Shown here one piece after another: positions 1-10,328 of a DNA stretch of 64,000 nt. The stretch lies in contig NZ_LT606949.1 in the NCBI RefSeq assembly GCF_900095215.1, positions 1,214,690 to 1,278,689 of the forward strand. The letters run 5' to 3'. The position numbers were made by a program, and so were the translations under genes. Each line of letters opens with the position of its first letter. The first letter of the stretch is position 1. The notes under the pieces are model-generated. The model had not been told where the DNA came from. It saw nothing but the letters and a program-made list of their open reading frames with translations, and searched no databases. This stretch comes from Polynucleobacter necessarius. Lineage in GTDB: Bacteria; Pseudomonadota; Gammaproteobacteria; Burkholderiales; Burkholderiaceae.

Positions 1-1227
1 TGAGAAACACATCGCCATGCGATGGTCATCATAGGTATCGATACCTTCACTTGGTGACTTCCAATCGACTAGCGAAGCTGGGGCTTGCACCACAATGTAG
101 TCAGCGCCGTCTTCAACAATTGCGCCCACCTTTTTCAATTCTTTTGCCATCGCCGCAATGCGATCAGTTTCCTTAACGCGCCAGCTCGCAATATTATTTA
201 AGCGGGTGGGACCTTCCGCAAACAAAGCGGCAACCGCTAACGTCATCGCCGCATCGGGAATCTCCGTGCAATCAATCGTGATACCATTGAGTTTACCGTT
301 GGCATTTTTTACGCCAGACACTTCGATCCAAGCTTCTCCAGCATTGATCTTGGCACCCATCAACGCTAAAGCATCAGCAAAAGCGATATCGCCTTGAATG
401 CTATCTCTGCCAACCCCCAATACCTTCACGGGCCCGCCCCCAATGGCACCAAGGGCTAAGAAGTAGGAGGCGGAAGAGGCGTCACCCTCAACCGATAATT
501 GCCCAGGACTTTTATAAACCACCTCAGATGCTTTTGCGGGAATAAGAAATGATTGCAGGTCTGGACAGGCGACATTCACCCCAAAACGCGCCATCAACTT
601 CAAAGTGATATCGATGTACGGACGAGAAATTAACTCACCAATCACCTCAATACGCACAGGCTCATTTGCCACTAAAGGTAAAGCCATGAGCAATGCAGTT
701 AAGAATTGGCTTGATACATCACCGCGGACTTTTACGACATCCTTAATCTGAATATCTGCCGCCAAAATCTGGATAGGTGGATAACCTTCCTGTAATTTAT
801 ACTCGATCTTTGCACCCACTTGGCGCAATCCATCTACCAAGTCTCTTATCGGCCTTTCATGCATACGAGCAACGCCACACAAACGATAGTTGCCGCCTTG
901 CATTGCTAAAGCCGCAGCCAATGGACGAATCGCAGTGCCTGCATTACCCATAAAAAGGTCAGCTTCACGCACGGGGAACTTACCGCCACAACCCTCAACG
1001 ACGCAAACTTTATTTTCTTGATCGGTCACAGTGAGACCCAATTGACGCAAAGCACTGCGCATTACTTGTGTGTCATCAGCATCCAGCAAGTTTGTGAGAG
1101 TAGTTGTGCCAGTAGATAAGGCGACCAACAGCAATGCGCGATTAGAAATACTCTTTGAACCCGGCAATACTATCGAGCCTTGCACTCGCTTAAATGGCCC
1201 AATACTGATGTCTGGCAAACCACTCAT
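1..1227 (-). CDS. aroA: 3-phosphoshikimate 1-carboxyvinyltransferase (EPSP synthase), 3' end outside window
   Basis: AroA joins phosphoenolpyruvate to shikimate-3-phosphate in the cytoplasm, the sixth step of the shikimate pathway. Translating the reverse strand from the ATG at 1225-1227 gives an unbroken frame to the window edge, about 409 residues of the roughly 430-440 usual for the family. Visible landmarks are the N-terminal substrate loop [14 protein letters not shown], the PEP-site motif [18 protein letters not shown], and a C-terminal WRVKETDRI followed by DDHRMAM. The start overlaps the tyrA stop by one base (TGATG), so it is the last visible gene of a translationally coupled operon. 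No damage is seen. Identification is very secure. Confidence 0.96.
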   Translation of the reverse strand, partial: MSGLPDISIGPFKRVQGSIVLPGSKSISNRALLLVALSTGTTTLTNLLDADDTQVMRSALRQLGLTVTDQENKVCVVEGCGGKFPVREADLFMGNAGTAIRPLAAALAMQGGNYRLCGVARMHERPIRDLVDGLRQVGAKIEYKLQEGYPPIQILAADIQIKDVVKVRGDVSSQFLTALLMALPLVANEPVRIEVIGELISRPYIDITLKLMARFGVNVACPDLQSFLIPAKASEVVYKSPGQLSVEGDASSASYFLALGAIGGGPVKVLGVGRDSIQGDIAFADALALMGAKINAGEAWIEVSGVKNANGKLNGITIDCTEIPDAAMTLAVAALFAEGPTRLNNIASWRVKETDRIAAMAKELKKVGAIVEDGADYIVVQAPASLVDWKSPSEGIDTYDDHRMAMCFS

Positions 1228-2108
1228 CACAGGACATCCAAATCTTGGCGCGCTTTACTCGCTTTGTTCAATAACTTCTCTAAACCCGCGCCATCGTTTT
1301 CGGCAATCAGCTTGCGCATATGGTTAACGATCAACAGGTATTGATCCAACTCTTTCAGAATTGCCGCGCGATTACCCAAGCAAATATCACGCCACATCTC
1401 TGGGCTGGAAGCCGCAATGCGGGTGAAGTCTTTAAAGCCGGCGCCTACATGACTCAATTTTTGAGCAACATCTTCAGAATTGACCACACTAGCCATCAGG
1501 GCGTAGGACAAGAGGTGCGGAAGATGAGAAACAGCAGCGTATATCGCATCGTGCTGCACAACGCCAATCTTTTTCACCTCAGAGCCGACAGCTTCCCAAA
1601 AGCCAGTGATCAACGCCGTATCTTGCGGAGAGTTTTCTTGCAATGGGCAAATAATGGTTTGCTTGCCCTGAAATAAATCTGCCTTGGCGGCGCTTGCGCC
1701 ATGCTGCGCGCCGCCTGCAATTGGGTGGGCAGGTACAAATTGACATGCTTTTTTACCCAATACTTCTTTGGCAGCCAGAATCACATCACCTTTAGTGCTA
1801 CCTGCATCGGTAATCATGGTGCGCGGCTCGAGATGCAGCTCAATGACTTCAAAGGCAACTCGCATTTGCGATACTGGCACACAAAGCACGATCACATCAG
1901 ACTGTTTAGCGGCTTCAACTAAATCCACTACCCCATCAATCGCACCCATCTTTTGCGCTTGATCTAAATTTTCTTTACTACGGCCAACACCCAATACCTT
2001 GGTAACTACACCCGCTTTTTTAAGCGCCAATCCTAATGAAGCGCCAATTAAACCAACGCCAACGATAGTGACAGTGCCGTAATTGCTTGCTGGATTAATG
2101 ATGGTCAT
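1227..2108 (-). CDS. tyrA: prephenate dehydrogenase
   Basis: This 293-residue protein oxidatively decarboxylates prephenate to 4-hydroxyphenylpyruvate, the route to tyrosine. An N-terminal NAD-binding Rossmann motif [17 protein letters not shown] lies near residues 16-32, and the family's HPIAGG substrate motif near residues 127-132. The length is normal for a monofunctional TyrA; no chorismate mutase or ACT domain is attached. Its ATG overlaps the hisC stop by four bases and its stop overlaps the aroA start by one base. The reading frame is intact. An arogenate-specific variant cannot be excluded from sequence alone. Confidence 0.94.
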   Translation of the reverse strand: MTIINPASNYGTVTIVGVGLIGASLGLALKKAGVVTKVLGVGRSKENLDQAQKMGAIDGVVDLVEAAKQSDVIVLCVPVSQMRVAFEVIELHLEPRTMITDAGSTKGDVILAAKEVLGKKACQFVPAHPIAGGAQHGASAAKADLFQGKQTIICPLQENSPQDTALITGFWEAVGSEVKKIGVVQHDAIYAAVSHLPHLLSYALMASVVNSEDVAQKLSHVGAGFKDFTRIAASSPEMWRDICLGNRAAILKELDQYLLIVNHMRKLIAENDGAGLEKLLNKASKARQDLDVL

Positions 2109-3226
2109 TGGGAAAGCATTTCTTTAAAGGCCGCAATGAAGGCTGCATTTTCTTCTGGCAGTCCAATGGAAATGCGTAGCCATTGCGGCAAACCATAGTT
2201 ACCCACGGAACGAACAATGATGCCGCGCTTTAGCAACTCTAGATTAATGCGCGCACCGGCTTGATCATCCTCACCCACCTTAACTAGAACGAAATTCCCA
2301 GCCGATGGCAGATATTGTAAACCGAGTTCTTCAAAAGCTTGGGTCAGTTGTCCGTAGCCCGCGCGGTTTAACTCAAACCCTTGCTGCAAAAATGCTTTGT
2401 CCTGAAAGGCGGCAATCGCCGCAGCTTGAGCGAGGCTATTGACGTTAAATGGCTGACGAATGCGATTCAAAAGATCGGTTAAATGCGGTTGCGCAACTCC
2501 ATAACCAATCCGCAGGCCAGCCAATCCATAGGCTTTTGAGAAACTGCGCGACAAAATCATATTAGGAAAGCGCTTACCCAAAGCAATCGCATCGTAGCGC
2601 TGCTCTGGTGTCAGGTACTCGTTATAAGCTTCATCCAGCACCACAACCACATTCGGCGGCACAGCCACCAAAAAGTCTTCAATTTCTTTTTCAGTGAGAT
2701 AGCTGCCAGTTGGATTATTAGGATTAGCGACAAAGACCAACTTCGCTTTATCGCCTGATGCTTTGATCGCAGCCAGCATGGCTGGCAAGTCATGGCCATA
2801 GATATCGGTAGCAGCAACTTCTACCGCTTTAGCGCCTACAACTTGAGTCGCCAATGGATATACGGCAAACGCATGCTTAGAAAAGATCACCTCATCACCA
2901 GCCTGAGCAACAGCACGCGCAGCCAATTCCAAAATGTCATTGCTACCATTGCCCAAAGTAATCCAGTCAGTCGGCACACCTAAACGCGCAGCCAAAACAT
3001 TCTTGAGTTCAAAGCCATTTGAGTCAGGATAACGACCTAAATCGCCAGCTGCTTTGAGCATGGCATCTTGCGCAGACTTTGGCATGCCCAGTGGATTTTC
3101 ATTGGAAGCCAATTTCACAATCTTGGCTTCATCTACGCCATACTCGCGCGCAACTTCACTGATAGGACGCCCACCAACATAAGGGGCAATCGCATGAATA
3201 TGTTTTAGACCAATCTTGGAAGTCAT
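2105..3226 (-). CDS. hisC: histidinol-phosphate aminotransferase
   Basis: A 373-residue PLP-dependent class I/II aminotransferase that makes histidinol phosphate from imidazole-acetol phosphate. Enzymes of this clade placed between pheA and tyrA often also transaminate phenylpyruvate and 4-hydroxyphenylpyruvate. The PLP lysine lies in SRSFSKAYGLAGLRIGYG near residues 231-248. The substrate loop ASNENPLGMP is near residue 40 and NPNNPTG near 167. The gene is intact and overlaps the following tyrA by four bases. Given its neighbours, the aromatic aminotransferase role is at least as likely in vivo as the histidine role; I cannot separate them here. Confidence 0.92.
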   Translation of the reverse strand: MTSKIGLKHIHAIAPYVGGRPISEVAREYGVDEAKIVKLASNENPLGMPKSAQDAMLKAAGDLGRYPDSNGFELKNVLAARLGVPTDWITLGNGSNDILELAARAVAQAGDEVIFSKHAFAVYPLATQVVGAKAVEVAATDIYGHDLPAMLAAIKASGDKAKLVFVANPNNPTGSYLTEKEIEDFLVAVPPNVVVVLDEAYNEYLTPEQRYDAIALGKRFPNMILSRSFSKAYGLAGLRIGYGVAQPHLTDLLNRIRQPFNVNSLAQAAAIAAFQDKAFLQQGFELNRAGYGQLTQAFEELGLQYLPSAGNFVLVKVGEDDQAGARINLELLKRGIIVRSVGNYGLPQWLRISIGLPEENAAFIAAFKEMLSQ

Positions 3227-3281
3227 TCTGGCTTTACTAATTTATTTACTAAGGACGAAATTAATTACAGTTCATCTTCAA

Positions 3282-4361
3282 TTAAGCAGAGTGCGGATAA
3301 GAACCGAGATTCTTATAGAAAGCGGCAACGCCTTTAAGCTCTTCGAGCGCCTTGACTACCTTGGCATCATCAGCGTGACCTGCAATATCGATGTAGAAGT
3401 GATATTCCCAAGTGCCCTTACGCGCAGGGCGAGATTCAAAGCGATTCATGGAAACACCATGCTTTGCCAAAGGCGCCAGTAAACGATGCACTGCGCCAGG
3501 CTGGTTATCCACCGAAAGCATCAAGGAAGTTTGATCTTGGCCGGTTGCCTGGCAGGCATAGTTACCCACCACCACAAAACGCGTACGGTTGTGCGGATCA
3601 TCCTGAATTTGGGCAGCAACAGCTTGCAGGCCATAAGCCTCTTGCGCGGGATCACCAGCGATCGCAGCCAAACTTGGATCCGCAGCTGCCATACGGGCTG
3701 CCTCTGCATTACTACTCACCGCTTGACGCTTCAGTTGTGGCGCATGAACGCTTAACCATTGCTGACATTGAGCCAATGCTTGCGCATGGGCACACACCGT
3801 TGTCACACCGTCCAAATTGCCGCTCTTGGTTAAGAGGTGATGACGAATTGGCAAGACCACCTCACCACTAATGCGCATAGAAGAATCAAGCAACAGATCT
3901 AATGTACGTGAAATAGCACCTGCGCTAGAGTTCTCAACCGGAACAACGCCAAACTGCGCTGCGCCCTTCTCCACCGCTTTAAACACCTCATCCAAACTTG
4001 CGCAAGGCACGCCTGCAATAGAGTGACCGAAATAGGTTTGCGCTGCTTGCTCAGAAAATGTTCCTACTGGACCGAGGTAAGCAATCGTCTGGCGAGCTTC
4101 TAAAGCTCTGCATGCGGACATCACTTCACGCCAAATAGCGGCGATGCCATCCGGAAGCAAGGGGCCCGCATTGATTTCTTGAAGACGCGCTACAACCTGG
4201 CGCTCACGCTCAGGACGAAACACTGGCGATGAAAAACCGCCTTTGACATGACCCACCTCTTGAGCAGCTTTTGCGCGCTGTGTCAGCAAATCTAAAATCT
4301 GCGCATCTAATGCGTCAATTTTTTCGCGCAAGGGAGCTAAGCGCTGTTCTTCAGTACTCAT
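3282..4361 (-). CDS. pheA: bifunctional chorismate mutase / prephenate dehydratase
   Basis: PheA converts chorismate to prephenate and then phenylpyruvate, committing flux to phenylalanine. The 359 residues show three parts: an N-terminal chorismate mutase helix bundle (about 1-90, beginning with LREKIDALDAQILDLL), a prephenate dehydratase domain (about 93-270, starting IAYLGPVGTFSEQAA and ending in the catalytic TRF of HNRTRFVVVG), and a C-terminal ACT domain with the phenylalanine-binding ESRP motif. Presence of ACT means feedback inhibition by phenylalanine is expected. Its start overlaps the serC stop by one base. Intact. Confidence 0.96.
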   Translation of the reverse strand: MSTEEQRLAPLREKIDALDAQILDLLTQRAKAAQEVGHVKGGFSSPVFRPERERQVVARLQEINAGPLLPDGIAAIWREVMSACRALEARQTIAYLGPVGTFSEQAAQTYFGHSIAGVPCASLDEVFKAVEKGAAQFGVVPVENSSAGAISRTLDLLLDSSMRISGEVVLPIRHHLLTKSGNLDGVTTVCAHAQALAQCQQWLSVHAPQLKRQAVSSNAEAARMAAADPSLAAIAGDPAQEAYGLQAVAAQIQDDPHNRTRFVVVGNYACQATGQDQTSLMLSVDNQPGAVHRLLAPLAKHGVSMNRFESRPARKGTWEYHFYIDIAGHADDAKVVKALEELKGVAAFYKNLGSYPHSA

Positions 4362-5458
4362 TAAGCCCGCCTTTCAAAGTCACGCATAAATTCAATTAAA
4401 GCCTTTACACCTTCAATAGGCATGGCGTTGTAGATACTAGCGCGCATGCCGCCCGCGGCCTTATGGCCACGCAGAGCCACCAAACCAGAAGCGTTCGATT
4501 GCGCTAAAAACTCAGCGTTCAGACTCTCTTCTTTTAAGAAGAAGGTCACATTCATACGCGAGCGATATTCTTTGGTGACACGGTTTTCATACAAACTACT
4601 TTGATCTAAGAAGTTGTAGAGCAACTCTGCTTTTTCTTGGTTGCGCTTTTCGATGGCTTTGACACCGCCCTGCTTAAGCAGCCACTTAAAGCCTAAGCCA
4701 GCCATGTAGATTGAAAAAGTGGGTGGCGTATTAATCATGGATTGGGTATGAGCCTGCACAGACCAATCCCAAATCGTTGGGGTACTAACCATACTGTGGC
4801 CGATGAGGTCTTTGCGCACAATCACAATCGTGACACCAGACGGGCCGATATTTTTTTGCGCACCACCAAACCAGACAGCAGCTTTCGTAACATCCATCTC
4901 TGTAGAAAGGATGTTGCTGGAAATATCCGCAACTAAAGGAGTGCCGCCAACATCTGGTACGTCCGGAAACTCAACACCGCCAATAGTTTCATTCGCGCAG
5001 TAGTGCACATAAGCAGCATCGTTAGAAAGTTGCCATGTGGATCTTGCTGGAATCGTATTAAATTTTTCTGCGGCGGAAGAACCGGCTAAATGAGCAACGC
5101 CGTATTTCTGCGCTTCCTTATATGACTTTTCTGACCAAATTCCAGTTACTACAAAATCTGCCTTAGGGCCGTTCTTAGCCAAGGGCATGAGGTTCATTGG
5201 GATTGCAGCATTTTGACCAAGGCCGCCACCTTGCAATAGCAAGATCTCATAAGAGTCTGGAATATTCATCAAGGTACGAAGATCTTGATTAACCTCTTCA
5301 TACACTTCCATGAACTCTTTACTACGATGACTAATTTCCATCACGCTAGTGCCGAGTCCACGCCAATTGAGCATTTCATCAGCAGCTTGCTTTAATACCT
5401 CTTCAGGCAAAGTAGCAGGACCCGCAGCGAAATTAAATATGCAGCGGTCAAAAGTCAT
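4361..5458 (-). CDS. serC: phosphoserine aminotransferase
   Basis: SerC transfers an amino group from glutamate to 3-phosphohydroxypyruvate in serine synthesis, and can serve pyridoxal phosphate synthesis. The 365-residue frame begins with FNFAAGPATLPEEVL, the typical N-terminus. It carries the PLP-linked lysine in GGAQKNIGPSGVTIVIV near residue 200, and ends with the usual GGMRASIYNAMPIEGV substrate-binding segment. Its start lies 25 bases after the gyrA stop, just beyond a perfect palindrome. Intact. Confidence 0.97.
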   Translation of the reverse strand: MTFDRCIFNFAAGPATLPEEVLKQAADEMLNWRGLGTSVMEISHRSKEFMEVYEEVNQDLRTLMNIPDSYEILLLQGGGLGQNAAIPMNLMPLAKNGPKADFVVTGIWSEKSYKEAQKYGVAHLAGSSAAEKFNTIPARSTWQLSNDAAYVHYCANETIGGVEFPDVPDVGGTPLVADISSNILSTEMDVTKAAVWFGGAQKNIGPSGVTIVIVRKDLIGHSMVSTPTIWDWSVQAHTQSMINTPPTFSIYMAGLGFKWLLKQGGVKAIEKRNQEKAELLYNFLDQSSLYENRVTKEYRSRMNVTFFLKEESLNAEFLAQSNASGLVALRGHKAAGGMRASIYNAMPIEGVKALIEFMRDFERRA

Positions 5459-5475
5459 AATGCGTCCAGTCTAAC

Positions 5476-5495
5476 GGTGACGCTTAAGCGTCACC
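5476..5495. other. perfect 20-bp palindrome across the gyrA stop codon
   Basis: GGTGACGCTTAAGCGTCACC is its own reverse complement, and the TAA stop of gyrA (5484-5486) lies at its centre. In RNA it would fold into an 8-bp stem with a UUAA loop between gyrA and serC. No T-run follows on the minus strand, so a classical intrinsic terminator is unlikely. It could be an attenuator, a 3'-end stabiliser or chance. Confidence 0.5.
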
Positions 5496-8192
5496 TGCCG
5501 TATCGTCATTGGCATCAATTGCCGGATCCGCGGATACATCTCCTTCTTCCGCATCATCAGCATCATCATCTGAGTCGCTTTCAGCGATGCGCTGTAAGCC
5601 AGATAAGCGAGTGCCTTCATCCACGTTAATCAAGGTAACACCTTGCGTAGAGCGACCCATTTCACGAATTTCAGAAACACGTGTACGCACTAAGACACCG
5701 CCAGTGGTGATCAACATAATTTGATCCTCTGGAGACACCAATGCGGCTGCAACTACTTTGCCGTTACGCTCTGAAGTCTGAATCGCAATCATGCCCTTAG
5801 TACCGCGACCATGACGGGTATATTCAGCAATTGGCGTACGCTTACCGTAACCATTTTCTGTCGCAGTCAACACGCTACTTGGAATCGAAATACCATTCGC
5901 ATCCACTACAGCGGCTTCAGCACCTTCTACCGCTTCAGCAGGAGCAACCAACATCGCGATCACTTGATGACCTTCACCTAAGTTCATACCGCGTACACCG
6001 CGTGCGGTACGACCCATTGAACGAACATCGTTTTCATCAAAGCGCACTGCTTTACCAGCGTCAGAGAACAACATGACGTCGTGCTGGCCATCAGTAATCG
6101 CTGCGCCAACTAAGAAATCGTTTTCATTCAAGTCGACTGCAATAATGCCGGCCTTACGTGGATTAGAGAAATCAGACAAGCGCGTCTTCTTCACAGTACC
6201 TAATCTGGTTGCCATAAAGACATACTGATCGTCTTGGTAACCCTTAATCGGCAGAATCACAGTGATTTTTTCGCCTTCGATCAGCGGGAACATATTCACA
6301 ATAGGCTTGCCGCGAGAGGTGTGACTTCCTTGTGGCACTTCCCAGACTTTGAGCCAATACATACGACCGCGATCAGAGAAGCACAATATCGTATCGTGTG
6401 TATTCGCCACAAAGAGTGTTTCAATCCAATCTTCATTCTTAGTAGCAGCAGCCTGCTTACCGCGTCCACCCCGTTTTTGCGCGCGGTATTCGCTCAGCGG
6501 CTGACTCTTCATGTAACCAGTGTTTGAAAGTGTCACCACCAAATCTTGCGGTGTAATCAAATCTTCTGTGAAGAGTTCAGTCGCATTCATTTCAATAAAT
6601 GAACGACGGCCTGTATCGCCACCAGCAATACCAAATTCAGATTGAACTGCTTGCAACTCAGATTCAAGCACTTGAATAACACGCTCTGGCTTCGCCAACA
6701 AATCAAGTAAGTCAGAAATCTCCGCCATGACTTCTTTGTATTCGTTAACGATCTTGTCTTGCTCAAGACCAGTCAAGCGTTGCAAACGCATCTGCAAAAT
6801 TTCTTGCGCTTGACTATCTGACAAGCGATACAAGCCAGTGGTTTGCATACCGTACTCAGGCAACAAGCCTTCTGGGCGATAGGTGTTACGACCGCCCGGA
6901 GTATCGATCTCAGCACGCGCCGACATCTCGCGCACCATCGATGAATCCCACGCTTTGCCCATCAACTCTTGCTTAGCAATCACTGGGTTCGCAGCAGCTT
7001 TAATAATCGCGATGAACTCATCAATATTCGCTAATGCAACCGCCAAACCTTCTAAAACGTGTCCACGATCACGCGCTTTACGCAATTCAAAAATCGTGCG
7101 ACGTGTAACTACTTCACGACGATGTTGCAAGAAGTACTCGAGCATTTGCTTCAAGTTCAACAAGCGCGGCTGGTTATCCACCAAGGCCACCATATTCATA
7201 CCAAAGTTATCTTGCAGCTGAGTGCTATTATACAAATTATTGAGAACAACTTCAGGCACTTCACCGCGCTTCAATTCAATCACAACACGCATACCAGATT
7301 TATCTGATTCATCACGCAAATCAAAAATGCCTTCAACTTTTTTCTCGTTCACCAACTCGGCGATACGCTCGAGCAAGTTCTTTTTGTTAACTTGATAGGG
7401 CAACTCATCAACGATGATGACTTGACGCGCGCCCTTATCCACATCTTCAAAATGGGTCTTGGCGCGCATCACCACACGGCCACGACCAGTGCGATAGCCT
7501 TCACGCACGCCTTGAACGCCATAAATGATGCCGGCGGTCGGGAAATCCGGAGCTGGAATGATCTCAATCAGCTCATCAATTGTGCATTCTGGGTTGTGCA
7601 GCACGTGCAAACAGGCTGAAACCACCTCATCCAGGTTGTGGGGAGGAATGTTGGTCGCCATACCTACAGCAATGCCAGAACTGCCATTTATCAGTAAATT
7701 CGGCACTTTGGCCGGCAGAATCAGAGGTTCTTTCTCGCTACCGTCGTAATTTGGCCCAAAATCGACCGTTGCCTTGTCCAAATCGGCCAAAAGCTCATGG
7801 GCAATCTTACGTAGGCGAATCTCGGTATACCGCATCGCAGCAGCGTTATCGCCGTCTACGGAGCCAAAGTTACCCTGTCCGTCAACCAGCATATAGCGCA
7901 GAGAGAAGTCCTGGGCCATTCGAACGATCGTGTCATACACCGCAGCATCACCGTGCGGATGGTATTTACCGATTACATCGCCAACTATACGAGCAGATTT
8001 TTTGTAAGCTCGGTTCCAATCGTTGTTTAATTCATACATTGCGAATAAGACCCGGCGGTGAACCGGTTTGAGGCCATCACGCACGTCTGGCAGGGCTCTG
8101 CCGACGATGACGCTCATTGCGTAGTCCAAATAGGACCGCCGCATTTCGTCTTCGAGGGATATTGGTAGTGTTCCTTTAGCGGCTTGTTCCAT
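5484..8192 (-). CDS. gyrA: DNA gyrase subunit A
   Basis: GyrA is the breakage-reunion subunit that introduces negative supercoils together with GyrB. The 902 residues comprise the winged-helix/tower N-terminal half and the beta-pinwheel C-terminal half. The catalytic tyrosine is Y122 in AMRYTEIRL, and the GyrA box QKRGGRGK is present. The last 40 or so residues are a highly acidic Asp/Ala-rich tail. Numbering matches Escherichia coli through the quinolone region, where residue 83 is Ala (codon 7944-7946) rather than Ser, while D87 is kept. No frame damage over 2.7 kb. Confidence 0.98.
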   Translation of the reverse strand: MEQAAKGTLPISLEDEMRRSYLDYAMSVIVGRALPDVRDGLKPVHRRVLFAMYELNNDWNRAYKKSARIVGDVIGKYHPHGDAAVYDTIVRMAQDFSLRYMLVDGQGNFGSVDGDNAAAMRYTEIRLRKIAHELLADLDKATVDFGPNYDGSEKEPLILPAKVPNLLINGSSGIAVGMATNIPPHNLDEVVSACLHVLHNPECTIDELIEIIPAPDFPTAGIIYGVQGVREGYRTGRGRVVMRAKTHFEDVDKGARQVIIVDELPYQVNKKNLLERIAELVNEKKVEGIFDLRDESDKSGMRVVIELKRGEVPEVVLNNLYNSTQLQDNFGMNMVALVDNQPRLLNLKQMLEYFLQHRREVVTRRTIFELRKARDRGHVLEGLAVALANIDEFIAIIKAAANPVIAKQELMGKAWDSSMVREMSARAEIDTPGGRNTYRPEGLLPEYGMQTTGLYRLSDSQAQEILQMRLQRLTGLEQDKIVNEYKEVMAEISDLLDLLAKPERVIQVLESELQAVQSEFGIAGGDTGRRSFIEMNATELFTEDLITPQDLVVTLSNTGYMKSQPLSEYRAQKRGGRGKQAAATKNEDWIETLFVANTHDTILCFSDRGRMYWLKVWEVPQGSHTSRGKPIVNMFPLIEGEKITVILPIKGYQDDQYVFMATRLGTVKKTRLSDFSNPRKAGIIAVDLNENDFLVGAAITDGQHDVMLFSDAGKAVRFDENDVRSMGRTARGVRGMNLGEGHQVIAMLVAPAEAVEGAEAAVVDANGISIPSSVLTATENGYGKRTPIAEYTRHGRGTKGMIAIQTSERNGKVVAAALVSPEDQIMLITTGGVLVRTRVSEIREMGRSTQGVTLINVDEGTRLSGLQRIAESDSDDDADDAEEGDVSADPAIDANDDTAGDA

Positions 8193-8351
8193 CTGGAAAT
8201 AATATCATTTTGATGACAGGTAGGCCCTATGCTAAGATTCTGTCAGTTTGTATGAAATTGAGATGTGTCGCTTTGCAGTTTTTGCATCAAGGTAGGGCGA
8301 ATTACATTTAAGTTTGACTTTAATTAAAAAAGAGATTGTTGAGGACTAAAA

Positions 8352-8915
8352 ATGAACAAAACCCTAAAAGTGTTGCTGGCTTCTGTTATCACTGTTTCTG
8401 CTACTGCAGCAATTGCATCTGATAACTTGGAAAACAGCTCTGGCTTGAACTGGAAAAACGGCGACGGCGCATTGTGCTGGCGTGATAGCAACTGGACACC
8501 TGCTACTGCAGCTAAAGGTTGCGACGGCGCATTGACTTCAGAACCTGCTGGCGTTAGCCAAAGCAAAATCACTTTGCAAGCTGACACACTTTATGACTTC
8601 GACAAAGCTACATTGAAGCCAGAAGGTAAAGCTACTTTGGACAAAATCGCTGCTGACTTGAAGAAAATCAAGTTAGAAGTAATTATCGCTGTTGGTAACA
8701 CTGACAGCATCGGTACAGATGCATACAACATGGCCCTCGGTCAACGTCGTGCGCAATCTGTTAAGACATACTTGGTAAGCCAGGGTGTTGACGGTAGTCT
8801 TATCTACACAGAATCTAAAGGCAAGAGCAATCCAGTTGCATCAAACGCAACTGCTGAAGGCCGCGCTAAGAACCGCCGTACTGACATCGAAGTTGTTGGT
8901 ACAGCAGCTAAGTAA
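8352..8915 (+). CDS. OmpA family outer membrane protein
   Basis: A 187-residue envelope protein. A signal peptide (about residues 1-23, LASVITVSATAAIAS) is followed by a short linker with two cysteines. An OmpA C-terminal peptidoglycan-binding domain occupies about residues 70-183, with TDSIGTDAYNMALGQRRAQSV and the closing NRRTDIEV. There is no room for an eight-strand barrel, so it is a small OmpA-like anchor rather than a full OmpA. A strong Shine-Dalgarno (TTGAGGAC) precedes the ATG and a terminator follows. GNTDS stands where GHTD is common. Confidence 0.9.
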   Translation: MNKTLKVLLASVITVSATAAIASDNLENSSGLNWKNGDGALCWRDSNWTPATAAKGCDGALTSEPAGVSQSKITLQADTLYDFDKATLKPEGKATLDKIAADLKKIKLEVIIAVGNTDSIGTDAYNMALGQRRAQSVKTYLVSQGVDGSLIYTESKGKSNPVASNATAEGRAKNRRTDIEVVGTAAK

Positions 8916-8929
8916 TTCACTTTACTTTT

Positions 8930-8958
8930 AAAAAAGCCCGCTTCTAGCGGGCTTTTTT
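8930..8958 (+). terminator. intrinsic terminator after the OmpA-family gene
   Basis: AAAGCCCGC, a five-base loop TTCTA, then GCGGGCTTT and a run of T. The perfect GC-rich stem followed by a U-tract is a textbook rho-independent terminator, 15 bases after the stop codon. The A-run on the left side makes it potentially bidirectional. Confidence 0.93.
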
Positions 8959-9010
8959 ATTTACGCTATATTCATAAACTTCTTCAATCGCCTCACGATT
9001 ACCAGTCAAT

Positions 9011-9700
9011 ATGAACGTCGACCAATCCGAAATTGCTAAATTTAGCGCCATAGCCCATCGCTGGTGGGATCCTAATAGTGAATTCAAGCCATTGCACGCA
9101 ATCAACCCTCTGCGACTCAATTGGATTAAATCCTTCGTGAGCCTAGAGGGCAAGAAGGTGGTCGACATTGGTTGTGGTGGTGGCATCCTGGCTGAATCCA
9201 TTTCCCAAGCAGGTGCAGATACCACTGGCATTGATTTATCCGAAAAAGCGCTTAAGGTTGCGGAATTGCATGCGCTTGAAGTGGGGGCTCATCTAACTTA
9301 TCGATCCATCTCAGCAGAAGCGTTCGCTGATGAGCAGTCTGGGCAATACGATATTGTGGCCTGTATGGAAATGCTCGAGCACGTGCCCGACCCTGCCTCC
9401 GTAGTGCGCGCATGCGCCAAACTCTGCAAACCGGGTGGCACTTTATTTTTTAGCACCCTCAATCGCAGCCCTAAGTCTTACTTATTTGCCATTATTGGCG
9501 CTGAGTACATCCTGAAATTACTCCCAAGAGGCACTCACGAATACGCCAAATTCATCAAACCTTCAGAGCTAGTTGCCTTTACTCGTCATGCGGGATTAGA
9601 GCTCATTGGCATGAAAGGCTTGAGTTACAATCTCCTTACCCAGGTATACAGCCTCAGTGATGATGTGGATGTGAATTACATGATTGCCGTTAGGAAGTAA
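9011..9700 (+). CDS. ubiG: bifunctional 2-polyprenyl-6-hydroxyphenol methylase / 3-demethylubiquinol 3-O-methyltransferase
   Basis: UbiG carries out both O-methylations of ubiquinone synthesis. The 229-residue protein opens with the family signature of an N-terminal helix and AHRWWDPNSEFKPLHAINP. It has the SAM motif I VVDIGCGGGILAESIS near residues 52-67 and the following motifs GIDLSEKAL and CMEMLEHVPDP. Length is normal. In many betaproteobacteria ubiG is followed by gph, and here the next gene is a gph remnant starting a few bases downstream, consistent with a former operon. Confidence 0.95.
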   Translation: MNVDQSEIAKFSAIAHRWWDPNSEFKPLHAINPLRLNWIKSFVSLEGKKVVDIGCGGGILAESISQAGADTTGIDLSEKALKVAELHALEVGAHLTYRSISAEAFADEQSGQYDIVACMEMLEHVPDPASVVRACAKLCKPGGTLFFSTLNRSPKSYLFAIIGAEYILKLLPRGTHEYAKFIKPSELVAFTRHAGLELIGMKGLSYNLLTQVYSLSDDVDVNYMIAVRK

Positions 9701-9708
9701 ATTCAACA

Positions 9709-10262
9709 GTGAGGCAGCTTTCCAGCCCATATGCATCAGCTGGTGCGCGCGGCCTGCTAGAGGGCGCCTTTGGAATTAGCCCTGATCATGCGGATTTCAA
9801 CTTACTGCGGGATGATTTTTTCAATAACTACGAAAAAGCATTGTTGGTAGAGAGTAAGCTATTTGATGGCATTGACCATCTGCTCGATCAAATGGATCAA
9901 GCAGGACTCCCGTGGGGAATTATCACCAATAAAAGCGAGCGCTTTACAAATCCCTTCACCGACCTCATGGGCCTTCGTCAGAGAGCTATTTCTACCGTTT
10001 CAGGCGACACCACCCCTTATTCAAAACCACATCCTGAGCCCATTCTGCACGCAGCCAGATCTACTAATATCGATCCCACTCGATCAATCTATGTTGGAGG
10101 CGATATCAGGGACGTTGTAGCGGGCAAAGCCGCTGGCAGAAGGCAGTGGCAGCCGCTTATGCCTACTGTGGCTGAAAAGAGCCTCCTGAGGCCTTGGGAG
10201 CCGATTACATCATCCATAGCCCGGTTGACTTACTAAAAATCATCTTTCCCAATAGGGATTAG
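9709..10262 (+). pseudogene. gph: phosphoglycolate phosphatase (HAD family), broken
   Basis: The downstream two thirds of a Gph-type HAD phosphatase are recognisable: cap region SPYASAGARGLLEGAFG, motif II in WGIITNKSERF, and motif III YSKPHPEPIL plus VGGDIRD. The first roughly 40 residues, including the catalytic DLDGTL motif, are missing, so the upstream joint with ubiG reflects a deletion. A one-base frame change near 10140 moves the C-terminus to another frame, where AVAAAYAYCG is followed by a TGA (10173-10175). The true end LLKIIFPNRD then stops at 10260-10262. Three lesions make function impossible. Confidence 0.9.
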
Positions 10263-10328
10263 GCTAAAAGATATCCAACAATTTAAAGCCAGCGGCTTTA
10301 AAATAAGAACATCCTATGCAAGCAATCT

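Noticed and set aside
7580..8071. A 163-codon open frame on the strand opposite gyrA
   Set aside because: It is wholly inside gyrA, has low-complexity composition and no motif; a shadow of a conserved coding region.
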